Shown: positions 51,972 to 62,330, counted from the first letter of the stretch. The stretch: 64,000 bases of DNA from Glaciihabitans sp. (GCA_025464095.1 JAODMF010000004.1:310001-374000), one strand, 5' to 3'. Notes: generated from the sequence alone by a model not told the origin. Numbers and translations: made by a program.

Positions 51972-53368
51972 AGAGCTTCTCCTTCCGTGAGCACATTCCG
52001 AGCATCCTCGTCGCCGCACTGAGCTCCGCCTTCGGGGTGTCACTGCTGCAGGTTACCGATGTGCTGGCCTCCATGATCGGTTCGGATGCCGCGGTCGGCG
52101 TGCACAGTTCGGTGCAGCTGGCGCTCTCCGTCGTCGCACTCGTGTTCATCGTGATCTCGGTCTATGTGGGTGCGATCACGACCGCAAATACCTTCGCCAC
52201 GATCATCGCCGGACGCACGCGCATCATCGCGCTGTACCGGTTGATCGGGTCGAGCGCGGCCGCACAGCGGCGCGCGGTAGCCCGCGAAGGTCTGGCGGTC
52301 GGAGTTATCGGCGCGTTCGTCGGCACGATCGTTGGCTCCGCGCTGACCATTGTCGGGGTCGGAATCGCTGTCGCGTCGCACGTGGTTCCGGGGTTGGAGT
52401 ATTCGTTCTTCTCGCCCGTCCTGCTCCTGCCCATCGTTGGCGTCATCCTGACAACCTGGTTGGCCTCGTGGGTGGGTTCGCGACGAGTGCTGAACGTCTC
52501 GCCGATGCAGGCGACCGGAGCCGCCCAGGAAGCCTCGCTGGAGGAGGTCTCGAAGCGCCCGGGGCGCAACATCCTGGCCCTCGTGCTGTTCATCCTCGGC
52601 ACCGGGCTGCTGCTGCTCGGGATTTTCGTCGGACTCAGCAGCCCGGGGGGAGTCCTGATCGGCGTGGTTGGCGGCATCCTGTCATTCACGGCCATCGTGC
52701 TGTCGGCGGAGCTCGTCATGCCCCCGGTGCTGCGATTCGTCGGCCGGTGGTTCGGGTCGAGCGCTCCGGCACGGCTGGCCGCCGAGAACGCCACCCGCTA
52801 CCCCGAGCGCAGCTCTCGCACCACGATCGGGCTCGTGATCGGGGTGACGCTGATCACCACGTTCGGAGTCGCCATCCAGAGCTTCGAAGACATGATTCAT
52901 GCCGCCCAGCGCTCCCAGCCGGGCAGTTACGAGGGCACCGAGCCGGTGCTCGCCGCCACGACCGTGGTTTTTTCGGTCCTGATCGGGTTCAGCGCGCTGA
53001 TCGCCGCGGTTGGCATGGTGAACAACCTCTCGCTGAGCGTGCTCCAGCGCACGCGGGAACTCGGGTTGTTGCGGGCGCTGGGGTTCACCGCCCGGCAGGT
53101 GCGACGGATGATCCTCGCCGAGAGTGCGCACCTGACCGTGGCCGCGGTAGTCGTCGGGCTCGTGTTGGGCATCCTGTACGGCTGGGCCGGAGCGCAGTCG
53201 TTGCTGGGCGCAATCAAGGGCAGCCCCGGCATCGTGGTGCCGGGCATCCCGATCCCGCTGCTGCTGGTGGTGATCGTCGCCGCAGCGCTGCTCACCCTCA
53301 TCGCCTCGGTCGCGCCCTCCCGTCGCGCGACGCGGGTAGCGCCCGTCGCGGCCCTCGCGGTCGAGTAG
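51968..53368 (+). CDS. ABC transporter permease, FtsX family
   Basis: 466 residues with two FtsX-type halves. Each half carries a large set of helices; the second FtsX domain includes VLQRTRELGLLRALGFTARQ, the cytoplasmic coupling motif. No long extracellular domain is seen. GTG start. With the ATPase and the kinase/regulator pair it forms a module like those used for antimicrobial peptide or cell-envelope stress response (inference). Confidence 0.88.
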   Translation: MKSFSFREHIPSILVAALSSAFGVSLLQVTDVLASMIGSDAAVGVHSSVQLALSVVALVFIVISVYVGAITTANTFATIIAGRTRIIALYRLIGSSAAAQRRAVAREGLAVGVIGAFVGTIVGSALTIVGVGIAVASHVVPGLEYSFFSPVLLLPIVGVILTTWLASWVGSRRVLNVSPMQATGAAQEASLEEVSKRPGRNILALVLFILGTGLLLLGIFVGLSSPGGVLIGVVGGILSFTAIVLSAELVMPPVLRFVGRWFGSSAPARLAAENATRYPERSSRTTIGLVIGVTLITTFGVAIQSFEDMIHAAQRSQPGSYEGTEPVLAATTVVFSVLIGFSALIAAVGMVNNLSLSVLQRTRELGLLRALGFTARQVRRMILAESAHLTVAAVVVGLVLGILYGWAGAQSLLGAIKGSPGIVVPGIPIPLLLVVIVAAALLTLIASVAPSRRATRVAPVAALAVE

Positions 53369-53378
53369 CGCGTGGTTG

Positions 53379-53613
53379 TTTCGGAAATTCAGGGAATCGC
53401 GTACGGGCATCCTCGGCGCGCGCGGGTTCAGGCGGGATGCGGGCGGCGGGCGCGAGCGATTCCCTGAATTTCCAAATGCCCCAGCGCCGGAGCCCACCCG
53501 CGAGGGCCGCCCGCGCTGCGACCGGTATCGAAAATTCAGGAGTCTGCAGCGAAAGCGTCACGACTCAAGCAATATCCGCCGACGGTGTTGCGCAATTCCC
53601 TGAATTTCCGAAA
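53379..53613. repeat. GGAAATTCAGG repeat locus 2
   Basis: TTTCGGAAATTCAGGG at 53379, the reverse orientation CCCTGAATTTCCAAA at 53462, the forward form (CGAAAATTCAGGAG) near 53529 and the reverse CCCTGAATTTCCGAAA at 53598. It begins 10 bases after the permease stop and fills the 276-bp gap to the convergent PrmC-like gene. No gene is seen inside. Confidence 0.8.
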
Positions 53614-53644
53614 CAACGGGGCGGCAGGGAGCCACCGCGGCAGC

Positions 53645-54409
53645 TCAGGGCCGCGTGCCGATGACGATCGTCGCGTAGTACTCCGCAGACGTGAGGATGC
53701 TCGGCGACAGTCCTCCCGCCGCAAAGAGTTCCGCCGTGACGGGCGCCTGGTCCTCGCTAGCCTCCACGAGCAGCCGACCACCGGGAGCGAGCCACTGGGC
53801 AGCCTCCGCGGCCACTCGGCGCTGGAGGTCGAGCCCGTCCTCGCCGCCGTCAAGCGCGACCCGGTGTTCGTGCTCGCGTGCTTCGGGTGGCATCAGCGCG
53901 ATCTGCGCGGTCGGCACGTACGGCGTGTTGCACATCAGGATGTCGACGCGCCCCCGAAGGCCGGTGGGCAGCGCGTCGAACAGGTCGCCCTCGAACACGC
54001 GCTCTGGAGCAAGGTTGCGCCTTGCCGTGGCGACAGCCGCGGGGTCGACATCCGCGGCGTAGACCACAGCGTCCGGGACCGCGGCCAGCAGGGCGGCGCC
54101 CAGCGCGCCCGACCCGCAGCACAGGTCTACCACGACGGCGGTGGCGCTCGATAGCCGCACCGCCTGCCCAACGAGAAATTCGGTGCGGCGCCGGGGAACG
54201 AAAACTCCGGGGTCCACGAGGATGCGCATCCCCGCGAACTCCGCCCAGCCCAGGATGTATTCCAGCGGCTCGCCCTCGATCCGCAGCCGCACCATCCGTT
54301 CGACGTCACCGTCCGAGGTCGCAGCGGTCAGGATCAGCTGCGCCTCGTCCTCGGCGAAGACGCAGCCGGCGGCGCGAAGCCGTGCGACGAGGAGGGGCAG
54401 GTCAGCCAT
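53645..54409 (-). CDS. PrmC/HemK-related protein-(glutamine-N5) methyltransferase-like protein
   Basis: 254 residues. SAM motif I VVDLCCGSGALGAAL near residue 94, an N-terminal helical domain, and MRILVDPGVFVPRRRTEFLV as in PrmC. The catalytic NPPY motif is NTPY here (MCNTPYVPTAQIALMPPEAR), as in the PrmC-related subfamily of actinobacteria whose target is unknown. It is therefore not the housekeeping prmC, which normally sits with prfA. Start: ATG at 54409 preferred over a TTG three codons upstream. Confidence 0.83.
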   Translation of the reverse strand: MADLPLLVARLRAAGCVFAEDEAQLILTAATSDGDVERMVRLRIEGEPLEYILGWAEFAGMRILVDPGVFVPRRRTEFLVGQAVRLSSATAVVVDLCCGSGALGAALLAAVPDAVVYAADVDPAAVATARRNLAPERVFEGDLFDALPTGLRGRVDILMCNTPYVPTAQIALMPPEAREHEHRVALDGGEDGLDLQRRVAAEAAQWLAPGGRLLVEASEDQAPVTAELFAAGGLSPSILTSAEYYATIVIGTRP

Positions 54410-54461
54410 GGGCGGCAATGGTATCCGAATGGCGGCATTCGGCCGGGGATGTGCATGGTGG

Positions 54462-54467
54462 TACCCT
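54462..54467 (+). promoter_or_regulatory. Leaderless -10 box (TACCCT) of the leuA leader peptide
   Basis: TACCCT, six bases, then the GTG at 54474 of the leucine leader peptide. Confidence 0.55.
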
Positions 54468-54473
54468 GAAACG

Positions 54474-54518
54474 GTGTTCTTCGGTGTGCTCCTTCTTAGT
54501 TGCCGCGACGAGTCCTAG
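54474..54518 (+). CDS. leuL: leuA leader peptide (leucine attenuator)
   Basis: A 14-codon ORF from GTG to TAG encoding MFFGVLLLSCRDES, with three consecutive Leu codons (CTC CTT CTT). It lies 64 bp upstream of leuA and its last codons are inside the left arm of a long hairpin. Three adjacent codons of the end-product amino acid upstream of leuA are the signature of transcription attenuation or ribosome-dependent control by leucyl-tRNA. The start is leaderless. Confidence 0.7.
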   Translation: MFFGVLLLSCRDES

Positions 54519-54538
54519 ACAGGCCTCCCTCGTCGCGG
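54503..54538 (+). promoter_or_regulatory. leuA leader hairpin
   Basis: CCGCGACGAG (54503-54512) pairs exactly with CTCGTCGCGG (54529-54538) around a 16-nt loop. The left arm is part of the leader peptide coding sequence, five bases after the Leu codons, so a ribosome stalled at those codons would cover or free it. No T-run follows, so the mechanism may act on translation or through another structure (e.g. a pseudoknot) rather than a simple terminator. Confidence 0.6.
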
Positions 54539-54555
54539 AGTTCGCCATTGGCTGA

Positions 54556-56349
<1,794 letters not shown>

Positions 56350-56356
56350 CCGGTTC

Positions 56357-56453
56357 TTTCGGAAATTCAGGGCATTGCTTAGCAGCGGTGCGTCCTCTTC
56401 GCGCGGGTGCGCGGCCTGGCGCCCGCGGCGCGTCGCAATACCCTGAATTTCCG
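56357..56453. repeat. GGAAATTCAGG repeat locus 3
   Basis: TTTCGGAAATTCAGGG at 56357 and the reverse CCCTGAATTTCCG at 56441 form an inverted pair with a GC-rich loop, starting seven bases after the leuA stop. It could serve as leuA terminator. Same family as at 44035 and 53379. Confidence 0.8.
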
Positions 56454-56556
56454 TTGGCCGACACATGCCTGCATACGCACAGAGGATGACCGGGTCCGGT
56501 CCGTGAGGATGACACAGGTTGGACGCGCGGCCGATTCGGCGCGCACCACCTCTCCG

Positions 56557-56562
56557 TAGCGT
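56557..56562 (+). promoter_or_regulatory. Leaderless -10 box (TAGCGT) of alr
   Basis: TAGCGT, six bases, then the ATG at 56569. Confidence 0.5.
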
Positions 56563-56568
56563 CGAACC

Positions 56569-57744
56569 ATGACGATTTCGGCGACTCGACCCTCCACCTC
56601 GAGCGTGCACCGTGCATGGCCGGCCGCCGCTGCCACGCTCACCATCGACCACTCCGCCCTGGCGCACAACCTGGCGCTGGTTCGCCGGGTATCTGGCGTG
56701 GATGTCATGGCCGTGGTGAAGGCGGACGGCTTCGGCCTCGGCGCGGTCCAGGTCGCTCGCACGATGGCGGCGGCTGGCGCGTCCTCCCTCGGTGTCACGT
56801 CGATTGACGAGGCCCTGGCGCTTCGTCGCGCCGGTCTCACGCTCCCGATCCTGGCCTGGCTCGCGCACCCGGGCGCCGATCTGGCGGGGGCCATCCGGTC
56901 GCGAATCGAGCTGTCCGCGGCCACGATCGAGATGGTCCTGGCCGTCTCCGCTGCCGCCGACAAACTCGGCGTTACCGCCGGAGTGCACCTGGAGGCCGAC
57001 ACCGGCCTAAAACGCGGGGGAGCGTCGGCAACCGACTGGCCCGAGCTGTGCCGTGTGGCGGCGCGCCTCGAGCGAGCGGGGAGCATCCGCGTCGTCGGTG
57101 TCTGGTCCCACCTGGCTCGGGCCGCGCATCCGCACTGGTCGGCCGTCGAGGGCCAGGTCGAGGACTTCCAGCTGGCCGTGGGAGAAGCGTTTGCGACCGG
57201 ACTCCGCCCCACGCGCATCCACCTCGCGAACTCCGGTGCAGCACTCGCGCATCCCCGCGCGCGGTTCACCGAGTCGCGCTCGGGCGCCGCGCTGTTCGGC
57301 ATCGAACCGGTTGAGGGCCGCGAGTTCGGCGTGCGGCCGGTGGTGCGGGTCGGCGCGCGAATCCTGCACGTGCGCGAGGTACACGCCGGGGATGCCGTCG
57401 GCTACAACGCGGGATGGGTCGCCCCAGGCGCAACCCGCCTCGGCCTCGTGCCGATCGGGTACGCCGATGGCGTTCCGCGCACGCTGTCCGGCACTGGCTG
57501 GCTGAGCGTCCGTGGACGACCGTGCCGCATCGTCGGTGCGATCTCCATGGACCAGTTGTTGGTTGACCTCGGCGATCTCGACGCCCAGCCGGGCGACGAG
57601 GCGGTCTTTCTCGGCGACCCGGCGATGGGCGAGCCATCGCTCGCCGAGGTCGCGGCGCGTGCGGGCACGATCCCGCAGGAGATCCTCACGAACCTCGGCA
57701 ACCGCTTCGAGCGCATCCACCGCGGAGCCCAGAATGTTGCTTAG
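56569..57744 (+). CDS. alr: Alanine racemase
   Basis: 391 residues, PLP-dependent racemase giving D-alanine for peptidoglycan. The PLP Lys is in MAVVKADGFGLGAVQVART (near residue 48); the barrel ends and the C-terminal beta domain has VGYNAGWVAP with the catalytic Tyr, and GAISMDQLLVDLGD. Overlaps the start of ddl by 11 bp, so both D-Ala genes are coupled. Leaderless promoter. Confidence 0.93.
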   Translation: MTISATRPSTSSVHRAWPAAAATLTIDHSALAHNLALVRRVSGVDVMAVVKADGFGLGAVQVARTMAAAGASSLGVTSIDEALALRRAGLTLPILAWLAHPGADLAGAIRSRIELSAATIEMVLAVSAAADKLGVTAGVHLEADTGLKRGGASATDWPELCRVAARLERAGSIRVVGVWSHLARAAHPHWSAVEGQVEDFQLAVGEAFATGLRPTRIHLANSGAALAHPRARFTESRSGAALFGIEPVEGREFGVRPVVRVGARILHVREVHAGDAVGYNAGWVAPGATRLGLVPIGYADGVPRTLSGTGWLSVRGRPCRIVGAISMDQLLVDLGDLDAQPGDEAVFLGDPAMGEPSLAEVAARAGTIPQEILTNLGNRFERIHRGAQNVA

Positions 57745-58774
57745 CGGCTACCGCGTCGGCGTCGTTTTTGGCGGAGCAAACGCGGAACACGATGTTTCGG
57801 TCGCCTCAGCGCGGGGAGTTGCGGCCTCGCTCGAACGGCTCGGCGCCGCTACCGTTCTGCTCGGGGTCGATCGTGGTGGCGCCTGGCATCGCCTCGAGGG
57901 TGTTGACGACCTGGCTGGCCTGCACGGCGCCATTCCTGGCCCGCGCGACCTGCTTGCCGGCATCGACGTGGTCTTCCCCATCATCCACGGCCGCGGCGGC
58001 GAGGACGGCTCGCTCCAGGGCGCGCTGGCGGTTGCCGGCATCCCCTTCGTCGGCAGCGGGGTACTCGCGAGCGCCGTCGGCATGGACAAGCGCGCCGCGA
58101 CCCGAATGCTCAGCGCCAGCGGCATCCCGACCATCGAGACGCGAAGCGTGACGCGTATCGACGAACTTCCCCAGGTCGTGCGAGGGATGCCGCTGCCGCT
58201 GTTTATCAAGCCGAACCGCGCCGGATCCAGCGTCGGTGCCGATCGCGTCGACGACCTCGAGTCGCTCGTGCCCACCGTGCAGGCGGCCCTGCGCGAGGAC
58301 GACGTCGCGCTGATCCAGCCGCTCGTGGTCGGGCGGGAGGTGAGCGTCGGGATCCTCGAGGCGCGGGGCGAGGTGAGGGCATCCGGCGCATCACTGCTGC
58401 ACCTTGGCAGCGACCAGGAGTTCTTCAGCTATGCGGGCAAGTACGGCGGGGGTGAGACGCAGCTCGAGATCCCCGCGCGGCTCGACAGCACCCTGCTGGT
58501 CGCGCTGCAGAACGTGGCGATTGCGGCCTTTGAGCAGCTGGGGTGCGCTGGTCTCGCCCGCGTCGACTTCTTCGTTCGCGACGACGGCAGCTTCGTTCTC
58601 AACGAGATCAACACACTGCCCGGTTTCAGCGAGCAGTCGCACTACCCCCGGCTCTGGCGGGCGTGCGGCGTTGAGTATGACGAACTGGTCGCGACGCTTA
58701 TCCGCGAGGCTTGCGTCCCCGAACCAGCCGGGGCAGTCGTTCCAGGCGCCTTTGTTCCGGCAGGGACCACGTGA
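57734..58774 (+). CDS. ddl: D-alanine--D-alanine ligase
   Basis: 346 residues, ATP-grasp ligase making the D-Ala-D-Ala dipeptide. N-terminal VGVVFGGANAEHDVSVASAR, ATP-grasp motifs LPLFIKPNRAGSSVGADRVD and VGREVSVGILEARG, and the metal/substrate site FVLNEINTLPGFSEQSHYPR. The Tyr-Ser-type loop cannot be compared here to tell Ddl from a D-Ala-D-Lac enzyme. Start ATG inside the end of alr. Its last 77 bp overlap the convergent TRIC gene. Confidence 0.9.
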   Translation: MLLSGYRVGVVFGGANAEHDVSVASARGVAASLERLGAATVLLGVDRGGAWHRLEGVDDLAGLHGAIPGPRDLLAGIDVVFPIIHGRGGEDGSLQGALAVAGIPFVGSGVLASAVGMDKRAATRMLSASGIPTIETRSVTRIDELPQVVRGMPLPLFIKPNRAGSSVGADRVDDLESLVPTVQAALREDDVALIQPLVVGREVSVGILEARGEVRASGASLLHLGSDQEFFSYAGKYGGGETQLEIPARLDSTLLVALQNVAIAAFEQLGCAGLARVDFFVRDDGSFVLNEINTLPGFSEQSHYPRLWRACGVEYDELVATLIREACVPEPAGAVVPGAFVPAGTT

Positions 58775-59372
58775 ACAGCACCGCGAGAACCCGCACGCCA
58801 AAAGTGACCGCGACGCACACGACCGCTGCGACGAGCACGTTCACGCCCACCGCGACGAGGCCTACGAGGGTTGCGGAGCCGACGAACGCCGCGACGGCAT
58901 ACAGGGAGCCGACCTGCATCACAGCGATGGGAAGGGCCAAAAGCAGGTCGCGAAGGATCGACCCGCCGACCGCGGAGAGCACGCCGAGGAAGATCGCGGG
59001 AATCGGCGGCAGCCCGATGGACAGTGCCTTGGTCGTGCCGATCGCGCCGAAGAGCCCAATGGTCAGGGCGTCGAACACCGTGATGAGCGCGCTCAGCCGA
59101 GAGAAGACCCGTTCGAACAGCATCCCGGTCAGTGCTGCAACGGTTGCAACCGGCAGGTACCAGTTGCTCTGCAGGGCGGCGGGCAGTTGATTCAGCAGTA
59201 TGTCGCGCAGCAGGCCGCCGCCGAGACCCGTGGCGACGCCGATGATGGCCACGCCGAGCAGGTCGAGCCGGCGGTCACGAAACCCAGCCGCGAACAGCGC
59301 GCCCTGCAGGCTGCCGACGCCGACGGCGAGAAGATCCGCCCAGAGCGGGATCGTGAACTGCGCGGCGACCAT
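58698..59372 (-). CDS. TRIC/YadS (UPF0126) family membrane channel
   Basis: 224 residues, about seven hydrophobic segments in two repeats, each with the family's glycine-rich motif: GVATGLGGGLLRDILLNQLP and VLSAVGGSILRDLLL. Members of this family include prokaryotic TRIC-type cation channels. Charged C-terminus. ATG at 59372 has AATAGGTGG in front. Its 3' end overlaps the 3' end of ddl by 77 bp on the opposite strand. Confidence 0.85.
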   Translation of the reverse strand: MVAAQFTIPLWADLLAVGVGSLQGALFAAGFRDRRLDLLGVAIIGVATGLGGGLLRDILLNQLPAALQSNWYLPVATVAALTGMLFERVFSRLSALITVFDALTIGLFGAIGTTKALSIGLPPIPAIFLGVLSAVGGSILRDLLLALPIAVMQVGSLYAVAAFVGSATLVGLVAVGVNVLVAAVVCVAVTFGVRVLAVLFTWSLPEQRRLERLPRLVRGRKPRG

Positions 59373-59489
59373 CCACCTATTGTGCTGGCACGGCGATGCC
59401 TCGCACGACGTTGCCCCGTTTCGATAATTCCCGTCGCAGTTCCGGACCGTCGTCGGCTCGCTCCAAGGAGGCCGGGGGATACTGGACGA

Positions 59490-59630
59490 GTGCCCCTCTA
59501 TCGTGACGAAGCTGTCCGTCAAGTTGCGACACTACCGAGTGAAACCCGTTCGCTGAATCGACAGGCCGCCGAATTCCTCAGGGTTTGCGCGCGGAGCGGG
59601 CACAAGATGTCAATAGGGCCATCAGATTAG
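59490..59630 (+). pseudogene. recO: recO start, cut by inserted element
   Basis: GTG at 59490 opens VPLYRDEAV, the conserved first nine residues of actinobacterial RecO (which continue VLRTHKLGEADRI-like). Here codon 10 onward reads RQVATLPSETRSLNRQAAEF and stops at 59630, unlike RecO. recO is the gene expected here from the leuA-region gene order. A prophage-like element most likely entered just after codon 9 (59514-59517). GATACT six bases before the GTG may be the leaderless recO -10 box. Confidence 0.6.
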
Positions 59631-59860
59631 TCAGCTTGAGCGTTCGCGCCGTTCGCGTCCCAGCGCTGACCCAACTCGCTGTCGGCGATGCGATCATAGA
59701 TCGCGTTCGCCATTTCGGCCTTAGTGGTTTCATCATTTTCGGCGGCATGAAGTTCCCGCAGGATGCCGACGAGCACATGGTGATAGCCGAGGTCGTCCGC
59801 GCCGTGAGAATTGGCGGCGGACTCCACGAGGGTCGCGAGAACTTCATAGCGGCTGGTCAA
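59627..59860 (-). CDS. Hypothetical protein in prophage region
   Basis: 77 residues from TTG at 59860, behind a strong ribosome binding site GGAGGCCCCACC. The sequence (TSRYEVLATLVESAANSHGA, DDLGYHHVLVGILRELHAAE) is mostly helical and acidic, with no family recognised. It may be an element-borne gene. Its stop overlaps the stop of the recO remnant. Confidence 0.5.
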   Translation of the reverse strand: MTSRYEVLATLVESAANSHGADDLGYHHVLVGILRELHAAENDETTKAEMANAIYDRIADSELGQRWDANGANAQAD

Positions 59861-59947
59861 GGTGGGGCCTCCAGATCGAATGTCGCCGGGTAGTCGGCTC
59901 TCGCCAGATTACTGACTAGTCGCGGGCCGATGGTGGCGCCGCTCATA

Positions 59948-59953
59948 TAGTTT
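59948..59953 (+). promoter_or_regulatory. Leaderless -10 box (TAGTTT) of TIGR02391-like gene
   Basis: TAGTTT, six bases, then the GTG at 59960. Confidence 0.5.
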
Positions 59954-59959
59954 GTTGAC

Positions 59960-60679
59960 GTGAACACAGAATGGGCGATCGAAGTGCTAGAGCGATGGAT
60001 CGACCTCGCCAAGCAAGCGAAGAAGATTGGCTCAGGCGGTACGCAGCTGACGAGGCATAGCCCTGTCATCGACAAGCTCATCGACGTAGAGGATCAGACT
60101 GCTCGCGTCGTCGCCAGAGTGATGGGTCTCCAGAAAGTTCCGCGGCTCATCGGTCTTCACCAAATCTACTTCCTTCTCGATGTGGGCATCAAAGACGTGA
60201 GTTATGCACTCGGGCGAGTCCGGTCCGACGCTGAAACGCGTAAACAACTTGGAAGTTCGGCTCCCTCTATCTCCGCGGATCTCTTACATCCGATTGTCTG
60301 GTCGGCTGCCTCAGCCCTTTGGGACGACGGGCATTTTGGTCCCGCAGTGCAGCGCGCGGCCACGATGGTAAATGCCCACGTACAGGACCGCCTCGGTCGG
60401 CATGACCTATCGGATTCGCCACTTATGCAACAGGCATTCTCCATGACCGAGCCGAGCGAGGGGCAGCCGAGATTGCGATGGCCCGGTGAAGACTCGGACC
60501 TGACTGTCAAGTCAATGCGGGACGGGTTGGTTCGCTTAGCCCCCGGCGTGTTCATGACGATTCGTAACCCGAGCACGCACTCGATAGACCAACTCCCGCG
60601 CCAAGAGGCACTTGAGCAATTGGCCGTCTTGAGCCAGTTAGCAAGGTGGATCGACGCCTGCGAGGTATTGCTGTGCTGA
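59960..60679 (+). CDS. TIGR02391 (Ymh)-like protein
   Basis: 239 residues. The C-terminal half matches the TIGR02391/Ymh pattern: LLHPIVWSAASALWDDGHFG with AVQRAATMVNAHVQDRLG, then SPLMQQAFSM, and FMTIRNPSTHSIDQLPRQEA with the final helical LAVLSQLARWIDAC. These proteins are found on mobile elements and near defence genes, but their biochemistry is not known. The N-terminal half has no known domain. Its strand is opposite to the phage genes around it and it has its own promoter, as cargo genes do. Confidence 0.68.
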   Translation: MNTEWAIEVLERWIDLAKQAKKIGSGGTQLTRHSPVIDKLIDVEDQTARVVARVMGLQKVPRLIGLHQIYFLLDVGIKDVSYALGRVRSDAETRKQLGSSAPSISADLLHPIVWSAASALWDDGHFGPAVQRAATMVNAHVQDRLGRHDLSDSPLMQQAFSMTEPSEGQPRLRWPGEDSDLTVKSMRDGLVRLAPGVFMTIRNPSTHSIDQLPRQEALEQLAVLSQLARWIDACEVLLC

Positions 60680-60685
60680 GCGCCA

Positions 60686-62330
60686 TTAGTTGTTTCCTGC
60701 CTTGACGAGACGGGCGGTCGCGGCCCCGTTGGCCTGCGCGATAACGCCGTCGGTGACCGTGAGGCTGCCCGCAAACTCGCGGAACAGGTCGGTGAAGAAC
60801 ATGCGGTCGGCTGCCGACATCTGAGAAACCGGAATGACTTGGCTCGGCTGTGACGGTGCTGCGCTCGGGCGAGTGGAAAGCGAGGTCACGCGCGGCCCCG
60901 GCAGCGTCGTACCGGCCAGTTCTTTGCCGAGCGAGTCGATAGCGCCCTTGACGCCCGACGTGTTGCTCAAGCCGATCTGGAGACCCTGCATCGTGTAATT
61001 GCCAATGTCTATGAAGACGCGGCTTGGCGAGTGGATGCCGAGGAGGTTCTTGACGGGGTTGACGATGTACTTCGAGACGAGGGAGCCAACGAAGCTTGAA
61101 AGCTTGCCGAGCATCGAGCTCGCGCCGTCAATGAGGCCCTGAATCATGTTCTTGCCGACGGTCACGAGTGATGAGCGGAGGCTGCTAATCGCACCAAGTG
61201 CCGGACCAGGCAGGCTAGTAAAGAAGCCGACCGCCTTGCCGATACCATCGCGGAACATGCCGACAGTGTTGTTCCAGAAATCGGCAAACATGCCAACGGT
61301 GTTCTTGACGAAATCGCCGATCATGCCCCGAGTGTTTGAGCCGAAGTCCACGAACATGCCGAATGTGTTCGAGAAGAAGTCGGCGAACATTCCCGCCGTC
61401 TTATTCCATACGTCGGCGAGCTGTTCTCCAGCATTACCGGAGCCGGTGACGAGGTCCACAATCCAGGTGAGCGCTGTGGCGATTGCTTGGACGACGAACC
61501 CGAGCACCGTGGCGACGAACTGGATCGCGGGAGCAAGGAGCTTTACGAGTGGCGCGATCAAGCTGAGGACCGGCGTGAGCAAAGCCACAAGGAGTTTGAT
61601 GACCGGGCCGAGGGCCGAGCCAATAAGGGTGAGGATCGGCGCGACGAGCTTTAGCACGGCGCCAATGAGAGACAGGATCGGGGGCAGGATCGGCGCCAGC
61701 GCTTTGAGGATCTGCCCGAAGACCTGCGCCACGAGCACGAGCACCGGAGCAAGAGCCTTGAGCACCGAGCCGAAGACGCCGCCGAGCGTCGTAGCAATAA
61801 CGGTGATGATCGGGCCGAGCGCCTTGATGACGGTCGTAAGGATGCCGCCAAGAGTCGAGACGATGGGCATGAGCGTTGGCAGGAGGGCTGTGAAGACCCC
61901 GGCGAGCTGACCGATCAGTCCGACGATGACGGGCAGGATCGAGACGAACACGCCAGAGAGCGCATTGACAAGGGTTGACGCGAGCTTGGTGATCGTCGGA
62001 AGGGTCTGCCCGAGCGCCCCGCCGAGCGCCGCCGCGAGCTTGCCGAACGCGGTCGCCAGCGTCGGAAGTATCGGTGACAGCGACTTGAAGACGATGCCCA
62101 GCGGCGACACACTGGATGCCAGGGCGAGCGCCTGAGAGATGAAGCCGCCGATGGCCGAGTTGCCGGAGAGCAGGCCGGAGATGAAGCCGGTGATGTTGGT
62201 AGCCGAACGCCACCCGCCAGACGACCTCAATGATGCGGCGGTACTTGTCGTACAAGCTCGGGAAGCTGTCGGAGAGAGGGCGAGTGAAGCGGGCCGGTGG
62301 CCAAGGTGCAACGGGCAGCGTCATCGACAT
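60686..62330 (-). pseudogene. Phage tail tape-measure-like gene with a frameshift
   Basis: The frame from 62209 down to 60686 encodes a long hydrophobic, repeat-rich protein (runs such as LAPVLVLVAQVFGQILKALA and VWNKTAGMFADFFSNT, FGMFVDFGSNTRGMI), the pattern of phage tape-measure C-terminal parts. The 5' part, ATG at 62330 with GGAG before it, encodes MSMTLPVAPWPPARFTRPLS and then YDKYRRIIEVVWR in another frame. Losing one G from the GGG at about 62212-62214 would join the two parts as VVWRWRSATNITGF. At about 545 residues it is short for a tape measure. Confidence 0.65.

Noticed and set aside
58404-59630. A 408-codon plus-strand frame ending in the recO fragment
   Set aside because: Only its last 47 codons, from the GTG at 59490, look real; the rest is a shadow of ddl and of the TRIC gene.
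59373-59640. tRNA gene as the attachment site of the prophage
   Set aside because: No tRNA-like T-loop or cloverleaf sequence was found near the left end; the recO start is the better candidate.
61146-61910. A 254-codon plus-strand frame inside the tape-measure gene
   Set aside because: It mirrors the periodic sequence of the tape-measure gene on the other strand and is not a separate gene.
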